Source of the DNA: Nitrospira sp.
Lineage (GTDB): Bacteria > Nitrospirota > Nitrospiria > Nitrospirales > Nitrospiraceae
DNA length: 57,894 bases
NCBI GenBank assembly: GCA_019636835.1
Contig: JAHBWU010000012.1
Location: 1 to 57,894, forward strand
Reading direction: 5' to 3'
The number at the start of each line of letters is the position of its first letter. Position 1 is the first letter of the stretch. The translations under genes and the position numbers were made by a program. This document shows positions 18,156 through 26,396 of this stretch, one piece after another. The notes beneath the pieces are model-generated. The model was given only the letters and a program-made list of their open reading frames with translations. It did no database searches and was not told the origin of the DNA.

Positions 18156-18359
18156 ATGAAGCTCAGCGCAAGGAACCAATTTCAGGGAACAGTTTCTAAA
18201 ATCACGGAAGGTCAAGCGATGGCCGAAGTGATCGTGAAGGTCGGTACTCTCGACTTTGTCGCAGCCATTACGGAAGGATCCGTCAAGAACATGGGGTTAA
18301 AGACGGGTGACAGTGTGACGGTTGCCGTCAAAGCGACGGAAGTGATGATCGGAAAATAA
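18156..18359 (+). CDS. Molbindin (Mop, single TOBE domain)
   Basis: A 67-residue protein consisting only of the Mop fold: LSARNQFQGTVSKITEGQAMAEV, the AAITEGSVKNMGLKTGD hairpin and VKATEVMIG at the end. Molbindins oligomerise and bind molybdate in the cytoplasm as storage or buffering proteins. AAGGAGA lies seven to eight bases before the ATG. It forms a two-gene unit with the HTH-TOBE gene, whose TOBE half is clearly related. Confidence 0.88.
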   Translation: MKLSARNQFQGTVSKITEGQAMAEVIVKVGTLDFVAAITEGSVKNMGLKTGDSVTVAVKATEVMIGK

Positions 18360-18685
18360 TGGTCGGCCTCTCCCGTTAGTGGGCGGGCATGCTCGCGCCG
18401 CCCCTCTTCCCAACCTTCTCGGGTACCCTGGCTGCCGTCTTGGAGCACGAGGGTCCACGTTTTCCACGCCTCCGACTCAGGTTGCTCCGCTGATCAATCT
18501 ACGAGCTGTGATGCTTCCGGTAGCTCCGTGCTTCTACGTAATCCGGCAAATCTTGATGATTATTTAACACGATCAAAACGCAGATTTTACATTGATGTCT
18601 ACTGCGGCTTGCATCAGCAGTTCGCAGGATTAAGAATGTGTTACCAGGATTGAGTATATATTACAGCGAACACGTTTTCTCAGTC

Positions 18686-18700
18686 GCTCACATTGTGAGC
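18686..18700. promoter_or_regulatory. Perfect 15-bp palindrome, candidate operator
   Basis: GCTCACATTGTGAGC is a perfect 7+1+7 palindrome located 28 bp before the start of the PEP-CTERM gene at 18729. Its half-site resembles a LacI-family half-operator. The rest of the 18360-18728 gap shows no gene. Confidence 0.4.
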
Positions 18701-18728
18701 AACTCTCTTCCACGAAAGGATGGGTCCC

Positions 18729-19352
18729 ATGAAGCAGGTTGCTCTGTTGATGATGATCGGGGTGGTCAGTGCGACGATGTCGGTGACGGCGCCGGTGCAT
18801 GCCGCGACCGTGACGCAATTGGAGTTGACGGGCGGGGCCGTCAATTACGACGGCAAGTATGCGAGTGCCATGGACCGCCTACTCGGTCAAGACGGCACGC
18901 TGAAACTGGGCCAGTTTCAAGCCATCGGGGACCTCGTGCCGACGATCCCATCGAGCAAGGGCTGTACGACCTACTCGCTCTTTACGTCGGGCTTCACGGG
19001 TGCGACGGCCCCATCGGCCGTGATTTCCGGTTCGTCGATCTCCATCGACTTGTCCTCCCTGTTCTTCGGAGCCAGCCGAGGCGATTCCCACAAGACGTGG
19101 AACATCGGCGAGTCAGCAACGGGCCTGTTCAATCCGGACACGCGCGAGTTTATGGTCTCGTGGGACCATATGTTCGATAGCGGCAAACATGAGGGGCTTG
19201 CGACGTTCTTCCTGAAAGGGATTGCTCAGGTGCAAAACGGGCAACAGCCGGTGCCGACTCCTGCCGGCCTCGTCCTCTATGCCACGGGTCTCTTCGGCCT
19301 CGGCACATGGGCCTGGAGGCGTCATCGTACGGCCGTTCCCCATGCGGCCTAA
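18729..19352 (+). CDS. PEP-CTERM exported protein of unknown function
   Basis: About 207 residues from the ATG at 18729. AAAGGA lies nine bases upstream; the ATG at 18720 is too close to it. A signal peptide ends at VHAA-TVTQ, and a C-terminal sorting signal reads VPTPAGLVLYATGLFGLGTW, then RRHR. The mature part (LELTGGAVNYDGKYASAMDRLL onward) resembles uncharacterised PEP-CTERM proteins. It runs convergently towards the PEP-CTERM block on the minus strand. Confidence 0.75.
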   Translation: MKQVALLMMIGVVSATMSVTAPVHAATVTQLELTGGAVNYDGKYASAMDRLLGQDGTLKLGQFQAIGDLVPTIPSSKGCTTYSLFTSGFTGATAPSAVISGSSISIDLSSLFFGASRGDSHKTWNIGESATGLFNPDTREFMVSWDHMFDSGKHEGLATFFLKGIAQVQNGQQPVPTPAGLVLYATGLFGLGTWAWRRHRTAVPHAA

Positions 19353-19415
19353 TACCTCATGGTATACATGGAACCGGTCGGTCGGCTGGTTACCCATCGG
19401 ATTCCGCAGGCTGGT

Positions 19416-21116
19416 CTATTTTCTCCGCATGAACGGCACCATGGCGGCAAGCCCGCCGCCGAAGAGCCAGACGGCAGCGGGGATGGGAACGGGAGTCACC
19501 GCATATTCAATCTGGAGCTGAGGCGCGATCGCATTTGCCAATCCATTCGCCTCTGCTTCCCTGGAGAAAAATGCCCGGTGAGTCTGCCTGCTGTTTTCAT
19601 TCCGGTTGACGAGAATCCAGCCGAAATTGTTCACCGGGTCGTCCAGCCAACCTTGCACGTCGGCCACCATTTGCGGGGTTGACTCCCACGTCTGCGGTGA
19701 GAAGAACGCGCTTCCGACGTCCAAACTGCCGCTGACGGTCGGACGAAAATCCCCCCCAGGGGTCGTCCAGTTCACACTGCCGAAATGCCGCGCATTCCAT
19801 GTCGCATCGCCCGGATCGGCAGGAAACCCTTGGCCCGTTCCTCCGATCGTCGTGTTATTGAATCCTGTCGTGCCCTCGCCCCAATCGGCAGTCAGAGAAT
19901 GCAGATCCATGGTCCTCGGCGTCTGGTCGCCGAGCCCCGGCGCCCCGCCCGATCCCGCAACGATCCCGATGTGCATCGTCAACTGCGCGCTTGTCACGAC
20001 CGCACCTCGCGGCAGGCTACCGGCAATGTCGAATGAGATCAGTGACCGATGGGGAGCCAACGCCCCGTTGCCTCCGGCGAAAATCCCAGGTCCGGCGCCG
20101 TTGCTTCTATGAAACAAATCCTGGCCATCGGTATTCGGCACACCCTGATTGATGCTCGCGCCAAAGATCGTCGCGTCGTGATTGGGGTTCAGCGTGATGG
20201 TTGCTCCCGAAGCGGGCGCCACGGCGACGAGCGCCGACAGCATCGTGACGGCACAGGAGGACGGCGCGCGAGATCGTGACCTGGACCATGTACGGCGAAC
20301 CGCTCCGGCCAACACCAACACGCCGCTGCCGAATAGCCAGACCGCTCCGGGTAGCGGCACCGGCGCAAGCTCATAGCTCACGAGCAATTGCGGACGCATC
20401 AGCGGATCGATCCAGTCCTTGGTATAGAACGCGCGATACGATCCCTCGACACGCTCATCCCTGTTCATCAGCATCCAGCCGAATCCCAGAGAGGGTTGAT
20501 CGAGCATGAACTGCAAGTCCGCCACCAATTGAGGTGTCGATTGCCAGGTGTATGCGTTATCGACCGTTTGTCCCACCGACGTGCTCGCGCTCGCCATGGA
20601 AAGAAAATCGCCGCCTGGCGCTGTCCAAGGCTGGCCTTGCTGGTACCGACGCTCGTCCCACGTGGGGCTCGGAGGGATCGCCGGATACCCCTGGTCTGTC
20701 CCGCTGATCGTGGTGACCCCCAATCCGGTCGGCCCATGCGCCCAATCCCCGATCAGGCGATGCAGGTCGATCGTCCGAGGCGTCTGGTCGGGCGTTCCGG
20801 CATCCGCCCCTCCGACGAGTCCCAGATACATGGTCAGCGACGCGCTCGTAATCGTCGCGCCGAAGGGAATGTTGGCCGCGACGTTGAAATCGATCAGCCC
20901 ACGCCGTGGTGAACCGGTGCTGTCGCCGCCGACAAAGACGGCGGGTCCCCGTCCGATGCTGTGATCCGGCTGATTCTCAAAAATCGTCGAGGCCTTTCCG
21001 GCCCCAAGTGTCACGGTCACCGCTGAGACGATGGACGGCGACCAGCAGGTCCCGATTGCAACCACGATGCAGAACGCGAGCCTTCCCCATCCTTTCCCGC
21101 ACGCGAACGATCCCAT
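19416..21116 (-). CDS. Double PEP-CTERM protein: two DNRLRE/CBM96-like modules, each with its own sorting signal
   Basis: About 566 residues from the ATG at 21116, with GGAGG eight bases upstream. Order: signal peptide, module 1 (TVTLGAGKASTIFENQ ... QLVADLQFML ... FYTKDW), sorting signal 1 (VPLPGAVWLFGSG, helix, RRTWSRSRSR). A second hydrophobic stretch (VTMLSALVAVAPASGA) then precedes module 2 (ATITLNPNHDATIFG ... QMVADVQGWLDD ... AFFSREAEA) and sorting signal 2 (VPIPAAVWLFGGGLAAM, RRK). Both modules are homologous to the protein at 24272 and resemble the DNRLRE domain assigned to carbohydrate binding. The frame is uninterrupted. It looks like a fusion of two tandem genes. Confidence 0.82.
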   Translation of the reverse strand: MGSFACGKGWGRLAFCIVVAIGTCWSPSIVSAVTVTLGAGKASTIFENQPDHSIGRGPAVFVGGDSTGSPRRGLIDFNVAANIPFGATITSASLTMYLGLVGGADAGTPDQTPRTIDLHRLIGDWAHGPTGLGVTTISGTDQGYPAIPPSPTWDERRYQQGQPWTAPGGDFLSMASASTSVGQTVDNAYTWQSTPQLVADLQFMLDQPSLGFGWMLMNRDERVEGSYRAFYTKDWIDPLMRPQLLVSYELAPVPLPGAVWLFGSGVLVLAGAVRRTWSRSRSRAPSSCAVTMLSALVAVAPASGATITLNPNHDATIFGASINQGVPNTDGQDLFHRSNGAGPGIFAGGNGALAPHRSLISFDIAGSLPRGAVVTSAQLTMHIGIVAGSGGAPGLGDQTPRTMDLHSLTADWGEGTTGFNNTTIGGTGQGFPADPGDATWNARHFGSVNWTTPGGDFRPTVSGSLDVGSAFFSPQTWESTPQMVADVQGWLDDPVNNFGWILVNRNENSRQTHRAFFSREAEANGLANAIAPQLQIEYAVTPVPIPAAVWLFGGGLAAMVPFMRRK

Positions 21117-21141
21117 GCTCATGACCTCCACCATGCATTAC

Positions 21142-22530
21142 TTACAGCCCACGGAGAAAATTCAGCACGTGCTGCTTGTCGATCTCCGTCAATCGATTGA
21201 ACGTTGCGACGACTTCGTTCGCTTCCGAAGGCGGATAGCGCCAGTCTCCACGACTCGCGTGCGCGCTGATCGCCTCAAGCAAGTCCTTCGTCCTGCCGTC
21301 GTGCAGAAGGAAGAAACGATCGCCCAATCCCCACAACGGCGCCGTGCGGAATTCATCCCCCTGTGCCCTGCCTTGCTTGATGTCATCGGCCAAGCCCGGC
21401 CCCATGTTATGGAGCAGCAGATCGGAATACAGTTTCACTTCCTTGTCACGCAGGAATGCCAATGTCGCGTGGCCGGTCCGCAGCGTCGGCGTGTGACACA
21501 GCGTGCAGCCGACCTCTCCGAACAGCATCCGTCCCCGTACGATCGATTCGTCGTCCGGCACCGGCACCGGCGGGGCGAGGAAGCGGATGAAGAACGCGGC
21601 TTTCGCAACATCACTGGCAAAACCCAGCGGAGTCGAGGCATCGATGTGTGTCGTGCTTTCCGGGGTCGTGGTGAATCGACAAGTCGCAGCCTCTTCGATC
21701 TCCTGAGGGAACAGGTCGTTGGTGATGCCCTGTTCCACGTTGAAGGCTTGCGCAACGAAGAGTTCCAATGATTTGACTTGCGCCTTCCATCCAAACCGCG
21801 AGATCGTATGATCGTTGTCGTTGACGTTCGGCCGGCCGGCCCCGTTGGAACGGCCACGAATTCCGAATGAGAATTTTTTCGCATCGTCGGTCCGGCTGTT
21901 GGCGAGAATCGCATCGTCATCAATCGCCTCGATCAGGCCGGCACCGAACATCGGAGTCGGAATACGGAAGCTCAGGTTGTCCCACGCCGCCGCTCGCTTG
22001 AAATTCGGCTGCATCAAGAAACATCCTGGCGCATCGGAGCGCCCGCTGATCGTAAACAGCGCTTGCACCCCGTCATCGCGCCTGCCGTCATGCTTGAACT
22101 TGAAACGCGCCACGCGGACCGGCCCGTCCGCCTGGATAAAGGAGGGGAGTTCGTTGGTTGCACCTTCTCGCGTGGCTAATTCCACTTGAGGATTGAGTTT
22201 CGGGCTGGTCCCGCCGTGATGCGGGTGAGCATGGCAGCCGCCGCAACTGTCGAGGTTAAATCGTGGCCCCAATCCGGGGCGCGTGGCCGGCATGGTTCCC
22301 TGAACCGAGGCGGCCTCGTTGAATACTTGATGGCCATCGATGAACAATTGATGCTGAGCAGGAGTCAGATCGGCAAAGGAAGTGCCGCTCTTACTCGGAG
22401 TCTGCCGCGCGCCGGGGTCCTGAGCCTTGAAGGGCGGTGCGACCTGAGAGCCGGCCTCCACCCAGAAGAGAGCCACGGCCATTGCGATTCCGATGAGCGT
22501 CCAATAAAAAGATCGAGTGAACGAGATCAT
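21142..22530 (-). CDS. Di-haem oxidoreductase-like cytochrome c (DUF1111 family)
   Basis: The 462-residue protein has an N-terminal membrane or signal segment (FYWTLIGIAMAVALFWV). Two CXXCH haem sites are present: CGGCH at residues 96-100 and CTLCH at about 341-346. Further text is typical of the DUF1111/COG3488 family, such as FRTAPLWGLGDRFFLLHDGR and the terminal EIDKQHVLNFLRGL. The family is related to the MauG/cytochrome c peroxidase group and is periplasmic. Physiological substrates are not known for most members. It lies 25 bp upstream of the double PEP-CTERM gene on the same strand, so the two may be co-transcribed. Confidence 0.82.
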   Translation of the reverse strand: MISFTRSFYWTLIGIAMAVALFWVEAGSQVAPPFKAQDPGARQTPSKSGTSFADLTPAQHQLFIDGHQVFNEAASVQGTMPATRPGLGPRFNLDSCGGCHAHPHHGGTSPKLNPQVELATREGATNELPSFIQADGPVRVARFKFKHDGRRDDGVQALFTISGRSDAPGCFLMQPNFKRAAAWDNLSFRIPTPMFGAGLIEAIDDDAILANSRTDDAKKFSFGIRGRSNGAGRPNVNDNDHTISRFGWKAQVKSLELFVAQAFNVEQGITNDLFPQEIEEAATCRFTTTPESTTHIDASTPLGFASDVAKAAFFIRFLAPPVPVPDDESIVRGRMLFGEVGCTLCHTPTLRTGHATLAFLRDKEVKLYSDLLLHNMGPGLADDIKQGRAQGDEFRTAPLWGLGDRFFLLHDGRTKDLLEAISAHASRGDWRYPPSEANEVVATFNRLTEIDKQHVLNFLRGL

Positions 22531-22668
22531 GAAGTCGCGTATTCTGCGCTGTGTCTAGCCCTGATGTGCCTGCACCGGGTTTTGGAGGTGACTGGCTCCG
22601 GGATCTCACCGGTGCCAATTCTTCCTGCCGATCATTCCAGTATCTTGATCCTCACGAAATTCATCCGG

Positions 22669-22702
22669 TGGGACGGTCGTCGGTTGAAGGACGACCGTCC
22701 CA
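22669..22702 (-). terminator. 13-bp perfect hairpin downstream of PEP-CTERM gene
   Basis: TGGGACGGTCGTC (22669-22681) pairs with GACGACCGTCCCA (22690-22702) around an eight-base loop. It lies about 40 bp after the stop of the minus-strand gene at 22743. No T-run follows. Confidence 0.5.
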
Positions 22703-22742
22703 TCGTCACTCATCGCCGGTCGCGAGAACCGTACGGACAGTT

Positions 22743-23576
22743 CTAGCGCGAGCCAAGCGCCCCATTTCTCCGCGCAAATCCCACCATCGCCGCCAGGCCG
22801 CTGCCGAACAGCCAGACCGCGGCCGGTACTGGTACCGGAGCCACATCCGCCGTGATGATGAACTGCGGATGATTCTGTGCAAACGACTTGGCATTGAACA
22901 GAAAGCCGACCTGATCGTCTGCCGCGGTGAAGTGCAGCGAGGCCAGACTGCCCAGCTGGATATCACTCAGCAAATTCGGGTCAAGGGCCAAGCTATACGA
23001 GCGATACACGTTATCTCCAGGCGGTGTATAGGTGAATGTGCCTAGATTCGCGGACGTGCCGGTGAGCAACGTTGTGGCTTGGTTGCCGAATGTGACGCTC
23101 GGAGGACTTCCCGGTGCCGTCCCCATCCCGCTGCCGGTGCCTTCGATCCAGCTGTCGTTCGAAATCCACTTCACATTGAACTGACCGGCGTTGATGGTAT
23201 TGAAGATGCCGTTGTTCGGCTGCTCGCCTTGGTCGCCGAAATTGCTGGCCAGATTGAGCGAGACATTCGTGATGTGCCAATTACCGGCACCAAAAGCCGT
23301 ATTGAACTGCGTCGCAGCTCCGGCAGTGTTCCATTGCACCACGCTGTCGAATTGACCCTTCGGTGAAGAAGCCGGAGCGATAGCTAAAGTGCCTGCTCCA
23401 CCAAAGTTCAGATTCGCACAGTTCGTGGTACAGACCGGATTGGTCGCGGACCCATTTGCCAGAAACGCATCAGTGGTAGAGGTGTTGACAGTATAGATCG
23501 ACGCCGCCATGGTTCCTCCAGGCAGAATCGTCGCTCCGCATAGCACGGCAGATAATATGAGCAAGCCCTTTTGCAT
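22743..23576 (-). CDS. PEP-CTERM exported protein of unknown function
   Basis: About 277 residues from the ATG at 23576, with AAGGAG five bases before it; an upstream GTG at 23582 overlaps that site. A signal peptide ends near TMAA-SIYT. The mature part is rich in Asn, Thr and Gly, like a beta-sandwich. The C-terminus has VPVPAAVWLFGSGLAAMVG followed by FARR, a full VPLPA-type sorting signal. Two cysteines (VCTTNC) could form a disulfide. It belongs to the PEP-CTERM cluster, but its body is not homologous to the DNRLRE modules. Confidence 0.78.
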   Translation of the reverse strand: MQKGLLILSAVLCGATILPGGTMAASIYTVNTSTTDAFLANGSATNPVCTTNCANLNFGGAGTLAIAPASSPKGQFDSVVQWNTAGAATQFNTAFGAGNWHITNVSLNLASNFGDQGEQPNNGIFNTINAGQFNVKWISNDSWIEGTGSGMGTAPGSPPSVTFGNQATTLLTGTSANLGTFTYTPPGDNVYRSYSLALDPNLLSDIQLGSLASLHFTAADDQVGFLFNAKSFAQNHPQFIITADVAPVPVPAAVWLFGSGLAAMVGFARRNGALGSR

Positions 23577-23658
23577 CAGCACTCCTTTCTTGAAACGACA
23601 TGTCCCAACGTACGATTGATAAAAGACCGCCTAAACTACTCTCCTCGTCTGTCGACAC

Positions 23659-23733
23659 GCCCTTCCTGCGTGCAAGATTGGCCATGCGGCTAGCTCGCTT
23701 GCCGAAGAGCGATGCCGTGGCCGGCACAGGCAC
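23659..23733 (-). pseudogene. Relic of a PEP-CTERM sorting signal
   Basis: One minus-strand frame reads VPVPATASLFGKRASRM followed by ANLARRKG. It matches the intact neighbour signal (VPVPAAVWLFGSGLAAM ... ARRNG) at 13 of 25 positions. A stop codon lies just upstream and the hydrophobic helix is destroyed by charged residues. This looks like the decayed end of a former PEP-CTERM gene. Confidence 0.45.
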
Positions 23734-23848
23734 ATCGGACTACGGGACCACATAAATAGATGTGCTCCACTGCCATCTTCTTCCTGAGAGGCCAAACTCC
23801 CGCCACCAATTCGCGCTGGCAACGGAACGCACTCTGGCCTGGTGTTCC

Positions 23849-24271
23849 TTACACCGGGGTCCGATTTGTCTTTCTCCGCGCAAATCCGACCATCGCCGCT
23901 AACCCACTGCCGAAGAGCCAGACTGCGGCTGGAATGGGAACCGCCGCCAGCCCGCTGATGGCGTAGCCACTGAAACCGTTCGCTACGAAGCTGGCAAAGC
24001 GATTGTCGTACGCGAGATCGGTGTTCAAATACTTGGCCCAACTGATGCCATCAAAACGCCAGACATCGAGGTCATAGAACTTCTGGCCTGATCCAACCTG
24101 GAGCGAGAGATACACAGGATCCCCCGTCGTGTGGCCGGTCGCCGAGAAATTCCAGGCGCTCAAGACCGAATCGCCGGGATCGAGTGAGCCCTGCAATAGA
24201 CTGAGCTGACTCTGGTCCATGAGGGAGGCCATCAGACTCAGGAATGTCTCACCAACTTCAGGATGATACTG
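23849..24271 (-). pseudogene. C-terminal remnant of a PEP-CTERM protein (no signal peptide)
   Basis: A frame runs directly from the TAG of the gene at 24272 (the codon after that TAG) to a stop at 23849. It ends in a perfect sorting signal, VPIPAAVWLFGSGLAAMVG with ARRK. The readable part (LDPGDSVLSAWNFSATG, then YDLDVWRFDGISWAKY) looks like the last third of a larger exported protein. The first ATG (24232) has no ribosome binding site and no signal peptide, so it cannot be exported as it stands. It is either a truncated gene or a read-through extension of the upstream gene, as it lies in the same frame. Confidence 0.55.
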
Positions 24272-25192
24272 CTACACCTTCTGATTGATGTTTCGTCGCG
24301 CCAGTCCGACTATTGCCGCCAGCCCGCTGCCGAAGAGCCAGACGGCTGCCGGTACCGGCACGGGCGTGGGCGTGTACTCCAGCAACAGTCGCGGACCGGT
24401 TCCGAGACCTTGTGCTTCTGCCTCCTTGGTGTAGAACGCGCGGAAGGTTTGGAAGCCCTCATTGACGGAGGGCGTCGCGGGGTTGTCCACTTCATCGACG
24501 TTCTTGATCAGCCATCCGAAGTTGATCGAAGGGTTGTTCACCCAGGACTGTACGTCCGCGACGAGCTGCGGGGTGGAACCCCAGGTGAAGGTCTGATTTT
24601 GCGCACCGCCCACGGGAAGACCGCCTTGGATTTGGGTGCTCGCGCTGGCCACTCCATCGGTGTTTCCCAATGCTCCCGGGGTGGTCCACTGGCTCTGGCC
24701 CAGCTTGTTGTCCGTCCACGTTGCATCGCCGGGATTGCCGGGAAATCCCTGGCCGGTTCCACCGATCATCGTGGCGGTGCTCCCGGTCGTGCCCTGCCCC
24801 CAGTCGGTGTTCAACTTGAACAGATCAATGGTGCGGGTGATTTGGTCGCCGCCGCTACCCGAGCCTCCTGAGCCGGCGATTTGCCCCACGGTCAACTGCA
24901 CCTGCGCGCTCGTGATCGTCGAGCCGGTTGGAATAGCCGACACATCAAACGAGAGTAACCCTCGTCGCGGCGACTGATTGCTGTTCGATCCCGCAAACAT
25001 CCCAGGTCCTGCCCCATTACTGTTCGTCGCCCCGTTCCCGCCGCTTAAGAACGCGTTTTCGAAGATCGTGGCATCTCTGCCGGCCTGAAGTGATATCGGC
25101 ACCGCCCAGCTTGCGATCGGTTGCACCAGTGATGCTGCGCCGAACAACGCCGCGCACAGCACGATTGTTCTCGACACGATAGTTCTCGACAT
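24272..25192 (-). CDS. PEP-CTERM protein with a DNRLRE/CBM96-like module
   Basis: About 306 residues from the ATG at 25192, with AGGAGG seven bases upstream. The signal peptide includes LCAALFGAASLVQ and ends near ASWA-VPIS. A single module follows (ISLQAGRDATIFENAF, RRGLLSFDVSAIPTGSTITSA, QLVADVQSWVNNP, FYTKEAEAQG), homologous to both modules of the gene at 19416. The end is VPVPAAVWLFGSGLAAIVG plus ARRN. The module is likely a surface or extracellular polysaccharide-binding beta-sandwich. It is the first gene of the minus-strand PEP-CTERM run. Confidence 0.8.
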   Translation of the reverse strand: MSRTIVSRTIVLCAALFGAASLVQPIASWAVPISLQAGRDATIFENAFLSGGNGATNSNGAGPGMFAGSNSNQSPRRGLLSFDVSAIPTGSTITSAQVQLTVGQIAGSGGSGSGGDQITRTIDLFKLNTDWGQGTTGSTATMIGGTGQGFPGNPGDATWTDNKLGQSQWTTPGALGNTDGVASASTQIQGGLPVGGAQNQTFTWGSTPQLVADVQSWVNNPSINFGWLIKNVDEVDNPATPSVNEGFQTFRAFYTKEAEAQGLGTGPRLLLEYTPTPVPVPAAVWLFGSGLAAIVGLARRNINQKV

Positions 25193-25252
25193 GGACATAC
25201 CTCCTGTTAAAGACATCGTTTATTTCGTGACGCTGAGCTCGCCGTACATTCT

Positions 25253-25540
25253 CTAAATTTCTCCGACTGGACCGTAGGACACCTCGACGAGATGCTCCCC
25301 CACCACCGCTTTCGTCTGCCCCCAACGGTACTGAAATGACTGGGTGCCGCTTTCTTGCGGAATCGGAATCTCCACCATCCATTTCTTGGACCGAATCCGG
25401 AGAAGCGCATGGTCGACCTGATAGCTGACCGGGCATTCGGCAGAGAGCTTCGCCGCCGCACGGTCTTGACTCCACACCACCTCGCCGGCGATCAGACACG
25501 ACTTCAAGAGCAATCCTCCTACTAAGAGTTCGCTAAGCAT
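25253..25540 (-). CDS. Small secreted protein of unknown function
   Basis: The 95-residue protein is preceded by GAGGA five bases before the ATG. The N-terminus has a leucine and glycine-rich hydrophobic segment (LLVGGLLLKSCLIAG), a probable signal peptide. The rest is a small soluble domain with a single cysteine in the mature part (AECPVSYQV) and several aromatic residues. I do not recognise a family. It lies about 60 bp upstream of the DNRLRE PEP-CTERM gene on the same strand and may be co-expressed. Confidence 0.55.
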   Translation of the reverse strand: MLSELLVGGLLLKSCLIAGEVVWSQDRAAAKLSAECPVSYQVDHALLRIRSKKWMVEIPIPQESGTQSFQYRWGQTKAVVGEHLVEVSYGPVGEI

Positions 25541-26396
25541 GGCATCCTCATCTGAGCATGGTGTTGTGGCCGATGTATGAAATCCATTTCACATACGCTT
25601 TCGGAGCGGCCGATTGGGTCGAACGCGCGCATCATGCGTACGCCGATGACGCAAGGAAGCCCCTGCCCCCCCGCAAGAAAAACGGAATCCGGCGCCGTGC
25701 GAAGTCCCCGATGACGGAATCCATCAACGCGTAGGGCCTGCCGGGTGGAAACGGCCTGAGCGCGCAATTGTTCTGAAGAGGGAGTGACTGCAGGGACACG
25801 CCGATGCTGGGAACGGCGGTCGGGCGATTGGAATCCATCGATCAAGTCCTCGCTGAAAATGGACGTCGTCCTGAGTCGCGTCCATGCCGAACGGCGGCGT
25901 GCTTCCTGCTATGGAGCACGGTCTCACCGCCGTCCTCTTCAGCGTGGGCTCGCCCCGTCGCTTACGATCGCCCATCGAAGCAACGCGCCTACGCTTGGAA
26001 CAACTGTGTGTCCCTTAGTACTAGAGATGCCTCTCGGCGTCAACGCGTTCATTGCATCTTTGACAAAGAGTTAACATTGCGTTCGAACTGTCCCGGCCGT
26101 GTTCTGTGATCCCGCACATCGATGACAAGTGGGATGAATACGTTCCATGATCCTGCGACATCATGGACTTTCTTCGCGTCTATGTGATCCAGCTTGAGAA
26201 GGTCCTCGCGAAGAACGGCCCTTTCTCGGTGGCATTCTGCCGGATCGTGGCTTTCAGGACGAAACGTGAGACAGAGGCCGAAGCCGGCGTGCCGGAGAGG
26301 AATGCGCAGCGGGAGTGCCGGACTCACCGGCGCAAGTGGTGCGCCTCGCAGGCGCTAGTCGGTCGGCCATCGACGGTGGCGACCTATGACTATTTT
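25541..26396. other. 856-bp region without a supported gene
   Basis: Several open frames exist on both strands here (the longest about 100 codons), but none has a ribosome binding site together with recognisable protein text. A TTGACA at 26058-26063 has no gene behind it. This may be decayed sequence. Confidence 0.4.

Noticed and set aside
18382..18403. GGGCGG/CCGCCC pairing after the molbindin gene as a terminator
   Set aside because: The stem is only six bp without a T-run and is too weak to call.
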